Below are positions 9,930-17,510 of a stretch of DNA of 64,000 nucleotides, in pieces. Positions within the stretch are counted from its first letter, which is position 1. Each line of letters starts with the position of its first letter. A program made the position numbers and the translations under genes. The notes under the pieces were generated by a model, which made no database searches, had not been told where the DNA came from, and was given only the letters and a program-made list of their open reading frames with translations. Origin of the DNA: Kangiella profundi (GTDB taxonomy: Bacteria; Pseudomonadota; Gammaproteobacteria; Enterobacterales; Kangiellaceae); NCBI RefSeq assembly GCF_002838765.1, contig NZ_CP025120.1, forward strand, positions 434,001 through 498,000, written 5' to 3'.

Positions 9930-10568
9930 TTAGGCTTCGTGCTTGATAAGAAATAATGTATCGGCAGAAATTATTTCAACGCTTAAGTCCCATTGTGCCG
10001 CAAGCCACTCAAAGGTTCGCTCCGAATAAAAACAGACATGGGTAGGGTCGTTTTTATAGTGCCATCGACTGAATGCCTCTTTATCAACCCAGCGTTTGGT
10101 CATGATGCCAAGAATACCACCAGGTTTGAGCATATTAATTAACAAAGGAATAACTTCAGAAGGGTGGTGAAGATGTTCAAAGACTTCGGTGCTGGTAATA
10201 AAGTCATAAGAACGCTCCAGTAGATCAGGATGGTTAGCGTAAAAAGGATCATAGTTGTCCATTGAAAAGCCGGCTTCTGACATCATTATGGATATTGTCG
10301 GACCTGGACCACAGCCGAAATCAAGTCCCTTCGCTGTGGCTGAAAGCCGTCCTTTAAGAGGTTCTACCAAGCGACTTAGAAATTGACGGTAACCAATGTC
10401 TGCTGGAGAGTTTTGGTGTAAGTCATATTGCGACTTTTCCTGTTCAGGACTTAATAGTTGCTGTTTGGGAACAAACACCAGATCGCAGACCTGACACTGT
10501 AAGTAATCCCTTTGCTTATCCGTATGAAAGTGCAAAGTTTGATGGTTGAGACAAAGAGGGCAGGTCAT
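9930..10568 (-). CDS. Class I SAM-dependent methyltransferase with N-terminal zinc motif
   Basis: Predicted cytoplasmic methyltransferase of unknown substrate. The N-terminus carries two CxxC pairs (CPLC and CQVC) about 20 residues apart, suggesting a small zinc knuckle. Then comes the SAM-binding motif I as GLDFGCGPGPT, an acidic segment after the second strand (YDPF), and the motif typical of Methyltransf_23-like proteins, STEVFEHLHHPSEVIPLLINMLKPGGILGIMT. The frame extends two codons to a TTG at 10574, but the ATG at 10568 is the natural start (212 residues). It diverges from uup with about 50 bases between. Confidence 0.82.
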   Translation of the reverse strand: MTCPLCLNHQTLHFHTDKQRDYLQCQVCDLVFVPKQQLLSPEQEKSQYDLHQNSPADIGYRQFLSRLVEPLKGRLSATAKGLDFGCGPGPTISIMMSEAGFSMDNYDPFYANHPDLLERSYDFITSTEVFEHLHHPSEVIPLLINMLKPGGILGIMTKRWVDKEAFSRWHYKNDPTHVCFYSERTFEWLAAQWDLSVEIISADTLFLIKHEA

Positions 10569-10617
10569 TGGCAATCTTTTACGTTAAAATAGCGAAAACA
10601 CGAAAAGTATCATTTTA

Positions 10618-12528
10618 ATGGCATTAGTAGCACTACAACAAGTTGAAGTAAGTTATGGCGGTCCTGCCCTGCTCAACAAAGTCGATTTTACTATCGAACC
10701 AGGCGAAAGAGTCTGTCTTATTGGCCGTAATGGTGTCGGCAAATCAACTCTCTTGAAAGTCATCAACCGTGAAATTGTGCCGGATGATGGTGAAATTCGA
10801 TTCAATCAAGGAATCAAGATCGCGAAGCTGACTCAGGAAGTACCATCAGGTACCAGTGGCAGTGTATTTGATGTAGTCGCCGAAGGGCTTGGTGAGGCTG
10901 GTGCATTAATCCGTGAATTCCACCATTTAACCCAATCTGCTGATGAAGCATCAATGCAGAAGCTGGCTAGAGTGCAGGAAAAAATCGAGGAAATTGATGG
11001 CTGGGCGATGGATCAGAAAGTCGAAACCGTCATTAACCGATTGAGTTTGGATGCGGATAAAGCATTTGATGAATTGTCAGGTGGTATGAAAAGAAGAGTC
11101 CTGCTGGCTAAGGCACTGGTTGAGCAACCTGATATTCTGTTGCTGGATGAGCCAACAAACCACCTGGATGTAGAGTCTATTGAGTGGTTGGAAAACTTTC
11201 TTAAGGCATATGAAGGCAGTTTGTTATTTATTACGCACGATCGTCGCTTCCTGAAAAATCTGGCGACTCGAATTGTTGAAGTTGATCGTGGACGACTGAC
11301 GTCCTGGCCTGGTGATTATGAAAATTATCTTCGTAGAAAAGCTGAGCAATTAGCTGCCGAAGAGAAGCAGAATCAGGATTTTGATAAAAAGTTGGCTCAG
11401 GAAGAAGTTTGGATCCGCCAGGGAATTAAAGCGCGCCGTACTCGTAACGAAGGGCGAGTGAGACGACTCGAAGCAGCTCGTAAAGAAAGAGCAGAAAGAC
11501 GCAATCTCATCGGTAATGTGAAAATGCAGGCTCAGGATGTCGAGCTATCCGGAAAGAAGGTCATTGAGGCAAAAAACATTCATCACGGTTTTGAAGGCCG
11601 AACGCTGGTTGATGACTTTTCAACCTTTATTATGCGTGGCGACCGAATCGGTATTATCGGTCCTAATGGGGTCGGCAAGACCACTCTGATCAATATTTTG
11701 CTGGGAGAACTAAAACCCGACCGCGGTGAAGTTAAGCTTGGTACTAAATTAGAAATTGCCTATTTCGATCAGCACCGGGCTCAGCTCGATGAAAAGCAAT
11801 CGGCAATGGATAATGTTTCCGGCGGAAAGGATATGATGACCATCAATGGACAGCCGCGACATGTAATCAGCTACATGCAGGATTTTTTGTTTACACCTGA
11901 GCGAGCAAGAGCTCCTATTACAGCTTTGTCGGGTGGTGAACGCAACAGATTGCTGTTGGCGAAAATATTAGCAAAGCCATCAAACTTGCTCATTCTTGAT
12001 GAGCCAACCAATGACCTTGATATCGAGACTCTGGAGTTACTGGAGGAGATGCTGGATAACTATCCAGGAACCTTAATGCTGGTATCGCATGATCGAGACT
12101 TCCTGAATAATGTGGTGACCAGCACCATTGCATTCGAAGGCAATGGTATCGTCAAAGAGTATGTTGGTGGTTATGACGATTGGTTAAGACAAAAACCTGA
12201 GTCAGAAAAACAGACCAGTAATAATAAGCTTGCTCAGGAAAAACAGAAAGATTCAGAACCTGCAACTAAAGTAAGCTCCAAGAGTCAGAAAAAAACGAAG
12301 AAGTTAAGTTATAAAGATCAACTGGAATTGGATAAGCTACCAGAGCTACTTGCTGAGCTTGAACAAAAAATTGAAGTGATTCATGCTCAAATGAGTGCCC
12401 CTGAATTTTATCAGCAGGATGGCGATAAGATTGCGCAAACCAAGCAAGATTTAGAGCAGCTGGAAGCCGATCTGGAAAGGAAGTTTGAGCGCTGGGAAGC
12501 GTTGGAAGAGATGAAGAGCGGTATTTAG
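10618..12528 (+). CDS. uup: ABC-F ATPase Uup
   Basis: Uup is a soluble ABC-F protein with two ATPase domains. Relatives act on ribosomes or on branched DNA intermediates and reduce precise transposon excision. Seen here: Walker A GRNGVGKS (36-43), LSGGMKRRVLLAKAL signature, LLLDEPTNHLD Walker B, the interdomain linker rich in Arg/Lys, a second GPNGVGKTT and LSGGERNRLLLAKIL, and LILDEPTNDLD. The C-terminus has a charged linker and then a coiled-coil domain (KLSYKDQLELDKLPELLAELEQ onward) that distinguishes Uup from EttA. 636 residues is typical. Confidence 0.93.
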   Translation: MALVALQQVEVSYGGPALLNKVDFTIEPGERVCLIGRNGVGKSTLLKVINREIVPDDGEIRFNQGIKIAKLTQEVPSGTSGSVFDVVAEGLGEAGALIREFHHLTQSADEASMQKLARVQEKIEEIDGWAMDQKVETVINRLSLDADKAFDELSGGMKRRVLLAKALVEQPDILLLDEPTNHLDVESIEWLENFLKAYEGSLLFITHDRRFLKNLATRIVEVDRGRLTSWPGDYENYLRRKAEQLAAEEKQNQDFDKKLAQEEVWIRQGIKARRTRNEGRVRRLEAARKERAERRNLIGNVKMQAQDVELSGKKVIEAKNIHHGFEGRTLVDDFSTFIMRGDRIGIIGPNGVGKTTLINILLGELKPDRGEVKLGTKLEIAYFDQHRAQLDEKQSAMDNVSGGKDMMTINGQPRHVISYMQDFLFTPERARAPITALSGGERNRLLLAKILAKPSNLLILDEPTNDLDIETLELLEEMLDNYPGTLMLVSHDRDFLNNVVTSTIAFEGNGIVKEYVGGYDDWLRQKPESEKQTSNNKLAQEKQKDSEPATKVSSKSQKKTKKLSYKDQLELDKLPELLAELEQKIEVIHAQMSAPEFYQQDGDKIAQTKQDLEQLEADLERKFERWEALEEMKSGI

Positions 12529-12561
12529 AGCAACATTTGCTAAGGTGTATTGAGGTGTTTT

Positions 12562-13155
12562 ATGTCACAAGATGATTTTGATTTGTTTAAAAAAGAGTTA
12601 TCTGATGTTAAGCGCCTCAAAAATGATCGCGTCAACTTGCATCAATCCAAAGAGGGACCAAATATTGCCCAGCAGGCAAGACGCGAGGCCGCTTTAGGTC
12701 GTAAGCCCAATGTTGATCCCAATTATTTAAGCACTGACTTTGTTGAGCCAGTTCAGCCTAATGACTGGCTAGAATATAAGAAAGATGGTGTTCAGGAAGG
12801 TGTTTATAAAAAACTGCGTTTAGGCAAGTATCCCATTGATGCCCATATCGATTTACACCGTAGGAGTGTTAACGAAGCAAGGGATGATGTGTTTTATTTT
12901 ATTAATGGAAGTTTAAAGCGAGGCAAGCGAACGGTTTTGATCACTCATGGTAAAGGTGAACGAAGCCATCCTCAGGCTGTTTTAAAAAGTCATGTGAATC
13001 ATTGGTTGAAACAACATGAAGCGGTTTTAGCATTTCATTCTGCTCAGAAGCAGCATGGAGGTCTTGGCTCGGTATATGTTTTGTTGAAGAAAAATGATGA
13101 AGAAAAGCAGATAAATCGAGAGTTGTTTAATAAAGGGTTTGGTAAGAAGCTGTAA
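12562..13155 (+). CDS. Smr domain protein (SmrA/YdaL-like)
   Basis: Small MutS-related (Smr) domains are nucleases or nucleic-acid-binding modules. Stand-alone gammaproteobacterial SmrA-type proteins resemble this one in size (about 190 residues). The N-terminal 80 residues are charged and probably disordered. The Smr domain shows DLHRRSVNEARDDV, the LITHGKGERS loop and the terminal HGGLGSVYVLLKK motif. I take the ATG at 12562, which has GAGGTG four bases upstream, over the in-frame TTG at 12550. It follows uup by 33 bases and may be cotranscribed. Confidence 0.88.
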   Translation: MSQDDFDLFKKELSDVKRLKNDRVNLHQSKEGPNIAQQARREAALGRKPNVDPNYLSTDFVEPVQPNDWLEYKKDGVQEGVYKKLRLGKYPIDAHIDLHRRSVNEARDDVFYFINGSLKRGKRTVLITHGKGERSHPQAVLKSHVNHWLKQHEAVLAFHSAQKQHGGLGSVYVLLKKNDEEKQINRELFNKGFGKKL

Positions 13156-13188
13156 ACTTTAATCATACAGCATGGTTAGGAGTAAACG

Positions 13189-13620
13189 ATGGAAAATCAA
13201 AAAGATAAACAGGAATTGATAAAGCTTGATGACGAGCAGGAAACAGAACAGTCAGGCGAACAAACGGACACTTGGGACAGAACCAGAGAGTTAATCCTAT
13301 TGCAAGTCAAATTAGGTATAGACGCTATTCGCGATTTCATGTTAATCCCTGTAGCTCTCTTCTGTTATATTCTAGACTTTGGTGAGCGCGATAAATCTAA
13401 GCCTTCTTATTGGGATCGACTAATGGCCTGGGGGCGACGTAGCGATCATCATATTAATCTATTTAAACATAGACGGTCATACAAAAAGGGTTACATGACT
13501 ATTGATGATGCTGTAAACATCGTCGAAGAAACGATACGCAAGGAAGTGAAAAATGGGGAGTATTCAGAGCAGGTGGTTAACAAGGTTAAAGATAGGTTCA
13601 AGAACCGCGGTAACCACTAA
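13189..13620 (+). CDS. Conserved protein of unknown function
   Basis: I do not recognise the family with certainty. It has 143 residues with an acidic Gln/Glu-rich N-terminus (1-30), one hydrophobic helix (about 52-67, DFMLIPVALFCYILDF) that could anchor it to the membrane or pack in a soluble fold, then a basic segment (RRSDHHINLFKHRRSYKKGY) and a helical tail (NIVEETIRKEVKNGEYSEQVVNKVKDRF). A TAGGAG ribosome site precedes the ATG. It lies 33 bases after the smr gene and 29 before the lpxR-like gene, suggesting one transcript. Confidence 0.7.
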   Translation: MENQKDKQELIKLDDEQETEQSGEQTDTWDRTRELILLQVKLGIDAIRDFMLIPVALFCYILDFGERDKSKPSYWDRLMAWGRRSDHHINLFKHRRSYKKGYMTIDDAVNIVEETIRKEVKNGEYSEQVVNKVKDRFKNRGNH

Positions 13621-13649
13621 AATTCGTAATCCCAACAGAAGGACATGGT

Positions 13650-14684
13650 ATGTTTGTTAAAAAGCGACAAGCAGTTATAGGCTGTCTAGCGCTTTGTTTT
13701 AGTCAACTGACGATTGCAGCAAGTGATCTCCCTTTTGCAGAACAGGAACTGGAAGACCCAGATACTTTTGTCACCATTACCGTAGAAAATGATCTGTTTG
13801 CTGGTCGAGACGGAGGCTACACCAATGGTATTGGCTATAGTTGGGGGCGAGGTCCTTACCAAACCATGGCCGAGACCGATAGTCCAGAGTGGCTACAGAC
13901 AATGGCGCATGCTTTTGGTGTTCACGATGACCCTCAGCATTTTAATGCCGCAACCTACAGTATTTTTCAGGGTATTCAAACACCTGCCGATATTACCAAT
14001 CCAGACTTCGAACCTGACGACTTACCCTATGCTGGCGTACTTGGCTGGCGTGGAACCATCCACTCCTGGACTAAAACGCGAGCTGATCAGTTTAACCTGG
14101 TGTTAGGTATCGTTGGTCCAGCTTCGTTAGCGGAACAGTCACAAAAAACAGTGCATAAAATTACTGGTTCAGACAAGCCAATGGGCTGGGATTATCAGTT
14201 GCATAATGAACCAGTGTTTGCACTACAGGCTCGTCGCAGCTGGCGTTATGAAATCGAAAATGGTGATGGGCATGGCGTTGATTTTATTGGCATACTCGAG
14301 GCCAGTGGCGGCAACTATACCTCTTACGTGGCGGGAACCTATATGATCCGCTGGGGATTAAACCTTGAGCGTAGTCATGCTGCAATTAGTGTGTTACCCG
14401 GACGTGGAGTAAATCCGCTCGCTGGCACAAATTCTGAAGAGTATTACATCTTTTTTGGTGTGCAACCACGTTACGTTTTCAATGATATATTTGTAAATGG
14501 CAATACTTTCCGTGATAGTCCATCAGTAACGCTCAAAAATGAGCAATTAATTTACTCGACAGGCTTTGTCTGGAATTGGAAAGACTGGGGCTTGCTGTTT
14601 TCATTAGCGGAAACTACCGCGACCTTTGAAGAGCGAAATGGTAATGCTCGTTTTGGTTCCTTGAGTATCAGTTATCGTCTTTAA
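13650..14684 (+). CDS. LpxR-family outer-membrane lipid A 3'-O-deacylase
   Basis: LpxR removes the 3'-acyloxyacyl chain of lipid A from the outer leaflet of the outer membrane. After a signal peptide (about 24 residues, ending near TIAA), the mature start has the family motif VENDLFAGRDGGYTNGIGYSW. It contains the Asn-Asp pair and the Thr-Asn-Gly that form the calcium and catalytic region in LpxR. Alternating hydrophobic strands run to a terminal aromatic-containing strand (SLSISYRL), as expected for a 12-strand barrel. The family also contains members with untested activity, so deacylation is inferred. A palindromic terminator follows. Confidence 0.85.
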   Translation: MFVKKRQAVIGCLALCFSQLTIAASDLPFAEQELEDPDTFVTITVENDLFAGRDGGYTNGIGYSWGRGPYQTMAETDSPEWLQTMAHAFGVHDDPQHFNAATYSIFQGIQTPADITNPDFEPDDLPYAGVLGWRGTIHSWTKTRADQFNLVLGIVGPASLAEQSQKTVHKITGSDKPMGWDYQLHNEPVFALQARRSWRYEIENGDGHGVDFIGILEASGGNYTSYVAGTYMIRWGLNLERSHAAISVLPGRGVNPLAGTNSEEYYIFFGVQPRYVFNDIFVNGNTFRDSPSVTLKNEQLIYSTGFVWNWKDWGLLFSLAETTATFEERNGNARFGSLSISYRL

Positions 14685-14693
14685 ACTATATAA

Positions 14694-14715
14694 AAAGGCT
14701 CAATTGAGCCTTTCT
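14694..14715. terminator. Bidirectional terminator between lpxR-like gene and greB
   Basis: A perfect 20-bp palindrome (14694-14713) with arms AAAGGCTCAA and its complement is flanked by A on the left and T on the right. It lies between two converging genes and partly abuts the greB stop, so it can serve both. Confidence 0.8.
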
Positions 14716-15203
14716 TAATCTTCATGTGGAGAAGGATAGTCGATGCTGATTATCCAGAATAGTTTTTGTCCGTCAGGCAATTTTAGTTGAACCTCATCAT
14801 CGATTTGTTTTTTTAACAGGGCTCGAGCCATGGGTGAGTCAATGCTGATGTAATGAGGTTTATGATCAAATTCGTCAGAACCCACCAGGCGATAAGTTAC
14901 TTTGTTGCCTTGTTCATCTTCCAGGGTAACCTGAGCACCAAAAAAAATTTTATCTTTTTCATGTGGTGTATGTTCAATCACTCGAATTTCAGCTGTGCGT
15001 TTTTGTAAATATCGAACTCTACGATCGATCTCGCGTAACTGCTTCTTTCGATAAATATATTCCGCATTTTCACTTCTATCGCCTTCGGCTGCCGCTGCAT
15101 TGATAGCGCGAGTTACTTCAGGACGAAGTGTTTTCCATAAGTAGGCAAGTTCATTACGAAGGCGTACCGCGCCAGCTGCAGTAATTAAATTAGAGCGTTG
15201 CAT
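14715..15203 (-). CDS. greB: Transcript cleavage factor GreB
   Basis: GreB enters the RNA polymerase secondary channel and stimulates cleavage of backtracked transcripts. The 162-residue protein has the N-terminal coiled coil (LRNELAYLWKTLRPEVTRAINAAAAEGDRSENAEY) with the acidic tip D/E residues in EGDRSENAEY, and the C-terminal FKBP-like domain with YRLVGSDEFD and ISIDSPMARALL. It matches GreB rather than GreA by the KKQLREIDRRVRYLQKR segment and basic character. A small lipoprotein gene lies upstream on the same strand. Confidence 0.94.
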   Translation of the reverse strand: MQRSNLITAAGAVRLRNELAYLWKTLRPEVTRAINAAAAEGDRSENAEYIYRKKQLREIDRRVRYLQKRTAEIRVIEHTPHEKDKIFFGAQVTLEDEQGNKVTYRLVGSDEFDHKPHYISIDSPMARALLKKQIDDEVQLKLPDGQKLFWIISIDYPSPHED

Positions 15204-15237
15204 AATTTGTGTAGAGTAGCCTAATGATTAGTGAATC

Positions 15238-15450
15238 TTAAAATGGTTGGTCGTCTTCTTTATTTTCTGTAGCTTCTTTTAATTCTTGATCAAGATTGTC
15301 CACTCGCTTCTGCATTTGCTGCTCGACCTGTTTGGCTTTATCAAGCTGTTGCTGCTTATAGTCTGACAGCAGTTTATCAGATTCTTTTTCTTCATTTGAG
15401 CAAGCACTTAATGACAGCGCGATTATAATTAATAGTAGCCACTTTTGCAT
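15238..15450 (-). CDS. Small lipoprotein, coiled-coil-like
   Basis: A 70-residue protein with a lipoprotein signal peptide. The lipobox LSAC spans residues 14-17, so Cys17 would be lipidated. The mature 54 residues are almost entirely charged and helical with Gln/Lys/Glu heptad-like spacing (YKQQQLDKAKQVEQQMQKRVDNLDQEL), predicting a coiled coil. TAGGAG precedes the ATG. It ends 34 bases before greB. Function unknown. The residue after the lipid Cys is Ser, which does not predict inner-membrane retention, so outer-membrane sorting is possible. Confidence 0.8.
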   Translation of the reverse strand: MQKWLLLIIIALSLSACSNEEKESDKLLSDYKQQQLDKAKQVEQQMQKRVDNLDQELKEATENKEDDQPF

Positions 15451-15531
15451 AATAGAACTCCTAAGAAATCAGATGAGCTTTATGATAGCGCAGTTACTGA
15501 GTCGAAGTCTTGAGACAGGGTGCAATTATTG

Positions 15532-15560
15532 TTGATTAGGTTTTTCCGTTAAATTATATT
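15532..15560 (+). promoter_or_regulatory. Candidate sigma-70 promoter for the regB-like gene
   Basis: TTGATT (15532-15537), a 17-base spacer and TATATT (15555-15560) lie 34 bases before the kinase ATG, in an AT-rich stretch. Several overlapping AT-rich alternatives exist for the -10. Confidence 0.45.
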
Positions 15561-15593
15561 ATAATTTGCTAATATATAAATTCAGAAAACCTC

Positions 15594-16844
15594 ATGGCCA
15601 CTTCAAGTTTTAACCAGCCGATCCTGATACCGCTTAGTTGGGCAAGAGGGGCTGCTCTATTTCTACAGGTGCTTTATCTATTTTGGCTACAACAGCTGCC
15701 TTCACCTGTTATCTGGGTCATTCTATCCGCCCAGGCAGCAATACTCTTGCATACTCTGGTAGTCTATCGCACAAGTGTTAGTGAGCAGGCAATATTTATT
15801 GCTCTATTACTCGATGCTTTGTTACTGATTACTTATGTCTATCTTACGGGAGGCATAGCTAATCCACTGATTTCACTACTGTTGTTACCGGTGGCGACAG
15901 CTTCTTTAATGCTAAGACCCCGCTATGCGTTGAGCCTATTACTGATTGCAATTGCCGGATATACCTTACTCATGAGCCCGGTTTCCGAACATCAGGCGCA
16001 CCAAAGCTTTAACTCACACCTGGTTGGCATGTGGTTGGTGTTCATAGCCAGCGCTGTATTGCTTTACTACCTGGTTGTGCGGCTGGTAGCGGCTACTCGT
16101 GCTCAACAACAGCAATTGGAGCAACAGAAACAAAGGCAGCTCAGGGACGATTACTTATTGGCACTGGGGGTGTCTGCAGCAGATGCTGCACATCAGCTGA
16201 ATACCCCATTATCAAGTCTGGCAGTTTTGCTTGATGATATGCCTGATTCATATGATAAAAGATTAATGGAGCAGCAGGTTAGTCGTTGTAAGGATATTAC
16301 CCGAAATATTCAGCAGCAGTTTGAACAACTCAAGCAACGTCAATATCAAACTCTGACCGTCAAGGAGTTACTCAGTCAGATTGCTTCCAGTTTCCGATTG
16401 ATACACCCTGATATTAGGCTGGAGCGGGTTGATACTGACAACTCCAGCTTGAAATTTGCAGAATATTGTCTTGATAGTCACCTTGGCTTTATTAGCGCCA
16501 TTCTGAATCTGATGGATAATGCGGCCAGAGCTTCAATACAGAATTCTCAACAACGTATTCAACTAATGTCCGAAATTATTAAATCTGATAGCGAGCAGCC
16601 GTTGTTACTGTTAAGAGTATTGGATTATGGGGATGGCGTGGGTCAACAGCAGATGCAATCCTATGGATTAATTCCCAGCCAACAGTCTCAGCAGGGTATG
16701 GGCACCGGCAGTCTGATCTCAAATGCGAGTATCGAACTGATGGGCGGCAACATAAATATTGACAATCATGCACAGGGGGCGGTGGTGACTATAAGTTTGC
16801 CTCTTATCAGTAAACCCCAGTCAGCGCCCAGAGGTAGACAATGA
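15594..16844 (+). CDS. regB: RegB/PrrB-type redox-responsive sensor histidine kinase
   Basis: Membrane kinase of the RegB/PrrB/ActS family, which senses respiratory redox state and phosphorylates RegA. About six membrane helices fill residues 15-165. Between them is GGIANPL (86-92), close to the GGxxNPF ubiquinone-binding motif of RegB. The phospho-acceptor His200 lies in AAHQLNTPLSSLAV. Cys232 (QVSRCKDI) lies in the region where RegB has its redox-active cysteine. The ATPase domain has an N-box (ILNLMDNAARAS), DYGDGVG and GMGTGSLISNASIELMGG. The stop overlaps the regulator start by 4 bases. Confidence 0.88.
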   Translation: MATSSFNQPILIPLSWARGAALFLQVLYLFWLQQLPSPVIWVILSAQAAILLHTLVVYRTSVSEQAIFIALLLDALLLITYVYLTGGIANPLISLLLLPVATASLMLRPRYALSLLLIAIAGYTLLMSPVSEHQAHQSFNSHLVGMWLVFIASAVLLYYLVVRLVAATRAQQQQLEQQKQRQLRDDYLLALGVSAADAAHQLNTPLSSLAVLLDDMPDSYDKRLMEQQVSRCKDITRNIQQQFEQLKQRQYQTLTVKELLSQIASSFRLIHPDIRLERVDTDNSSLKFAEYCLDSHLGFISAILNLMDNAARASIQNSQQRIQLMSEIIKSDSEQPLLLLRVLDYGDGVGQQQMQSYGLIPSQQSQQGMGTGSLISNASIELMGGNINIDNHAQGAVVTISLPLISKPQSAPRGRQ

Positions 16845-17437
16845 AGAAGAAATTGCTACTGATTGAGGATGATGCAGTGTTTGCTCAGGTGCTGCAAAAC
16901 TCACTTCAGAAGAGGGGGTTGGAGTGCAAGCATCTTAACTCCTTGCAACAGCTAGAGCAGCTTAATGAAAAGGATGCTTTTGATTATGTGGTGCTGGATC
17001 TGTATTTTGATGGTGACTCTGGGTTGACCGTGTTACCACAGATAAGACAAAACTATCCAAGGGCAAGTATTTTAGTGTTGACCGGTTATGCCAGTATTGC
17101 CACCACCGTGCAATCAATTAAGTTGGGTGCCGACAACTATCTGCCCAAGCCAGCCAATGCCAGCCAGATTATGGCTGCCCTGACTCAAGCCCCAATGACA
17201 AACTCCACTCATGACCTTGGCCAGGAGATGATAGAACAGTCAGGTGCTGAACTCGCAGGTCAACCCAGAGAGCAACCCAGTGAGCCCGATGTGTTATCCG
17301 TTGATCGATTACAGTGGGAACACATTCAGTCAGTTCTCGCTCACCATCAGGGTAATATTTCAGCAACCGCTAGAGCATTAGGTATGCACAGAAGGACACT
17401 ACAGAGGAAATTGTCAAAAAAACCCAAAAACAAATAG
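16841..17437 (+). CDS. regA: RegA/PrrA-type response regulator
   Basis: Partner of the preceding kinase, with its ATG overlapping the kinase stop as ATGA. The receiver domain (1-120) has the acidic pair Asp10/Asp11, phospho-acceptor Asp53 (VVLDLYFDGDSG), Thr81 and Lys103. A linker rich in Gln and Pro leads to a compact Fis-type helix-turn-helix: HIQSVLAHHQGNISATARALGMHRRTLQRKL. The HRRTLQRKL recognition helix is almost identical across RegA/PrrA/ActR proteins. The family controls respiration, cytochrome oxidases and redox balance. Targets here cannot be read from the sequence. Confidence 0.9.
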   Translation: MKKKLLLIEDDAVFAQVLQNSLQKRGLECKHLNSLQQLEQLNEKDAFDYVVLDLYFDGDSGLTVLPQIRQNYPRASILVLTGYASIATTVQSIKLGADNYLPKPANASQIMAALTQAPMTNSTHDLGQEMIEQSGAELAGQPREQPSEPDVLSVDRLQWEHIQSVLAHHQGNISATARALGMHRRTLQRKLSKKPKNK

Positions 17438-17445
17438 GAATGCTG

Positions 17446-17475
17446 TTGATAACCATTCTCATTTAGTTTTATAAT
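17446..17475 (+). promoter_or_regulatory. Promoter with overlapping Fur-like box
   Basis: TTGATA (17446-17451), an 18-base spacer and a consensus TATAAT (17470-17475). Inside it, 17448-17466 (GATAACCATTCTCATTTAG) matches roughly 12 of 19 positions of the Fur consensus, covering the -35 and spacer. This is where an iron-dependent repressor would block transcription of the receptor 36 bases downstream. Confidence 0.6.
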
Positions 17476-17510
17476 GCCCAAGTTGTTCACTTGCAAACAC
17501 AATACAGGGT

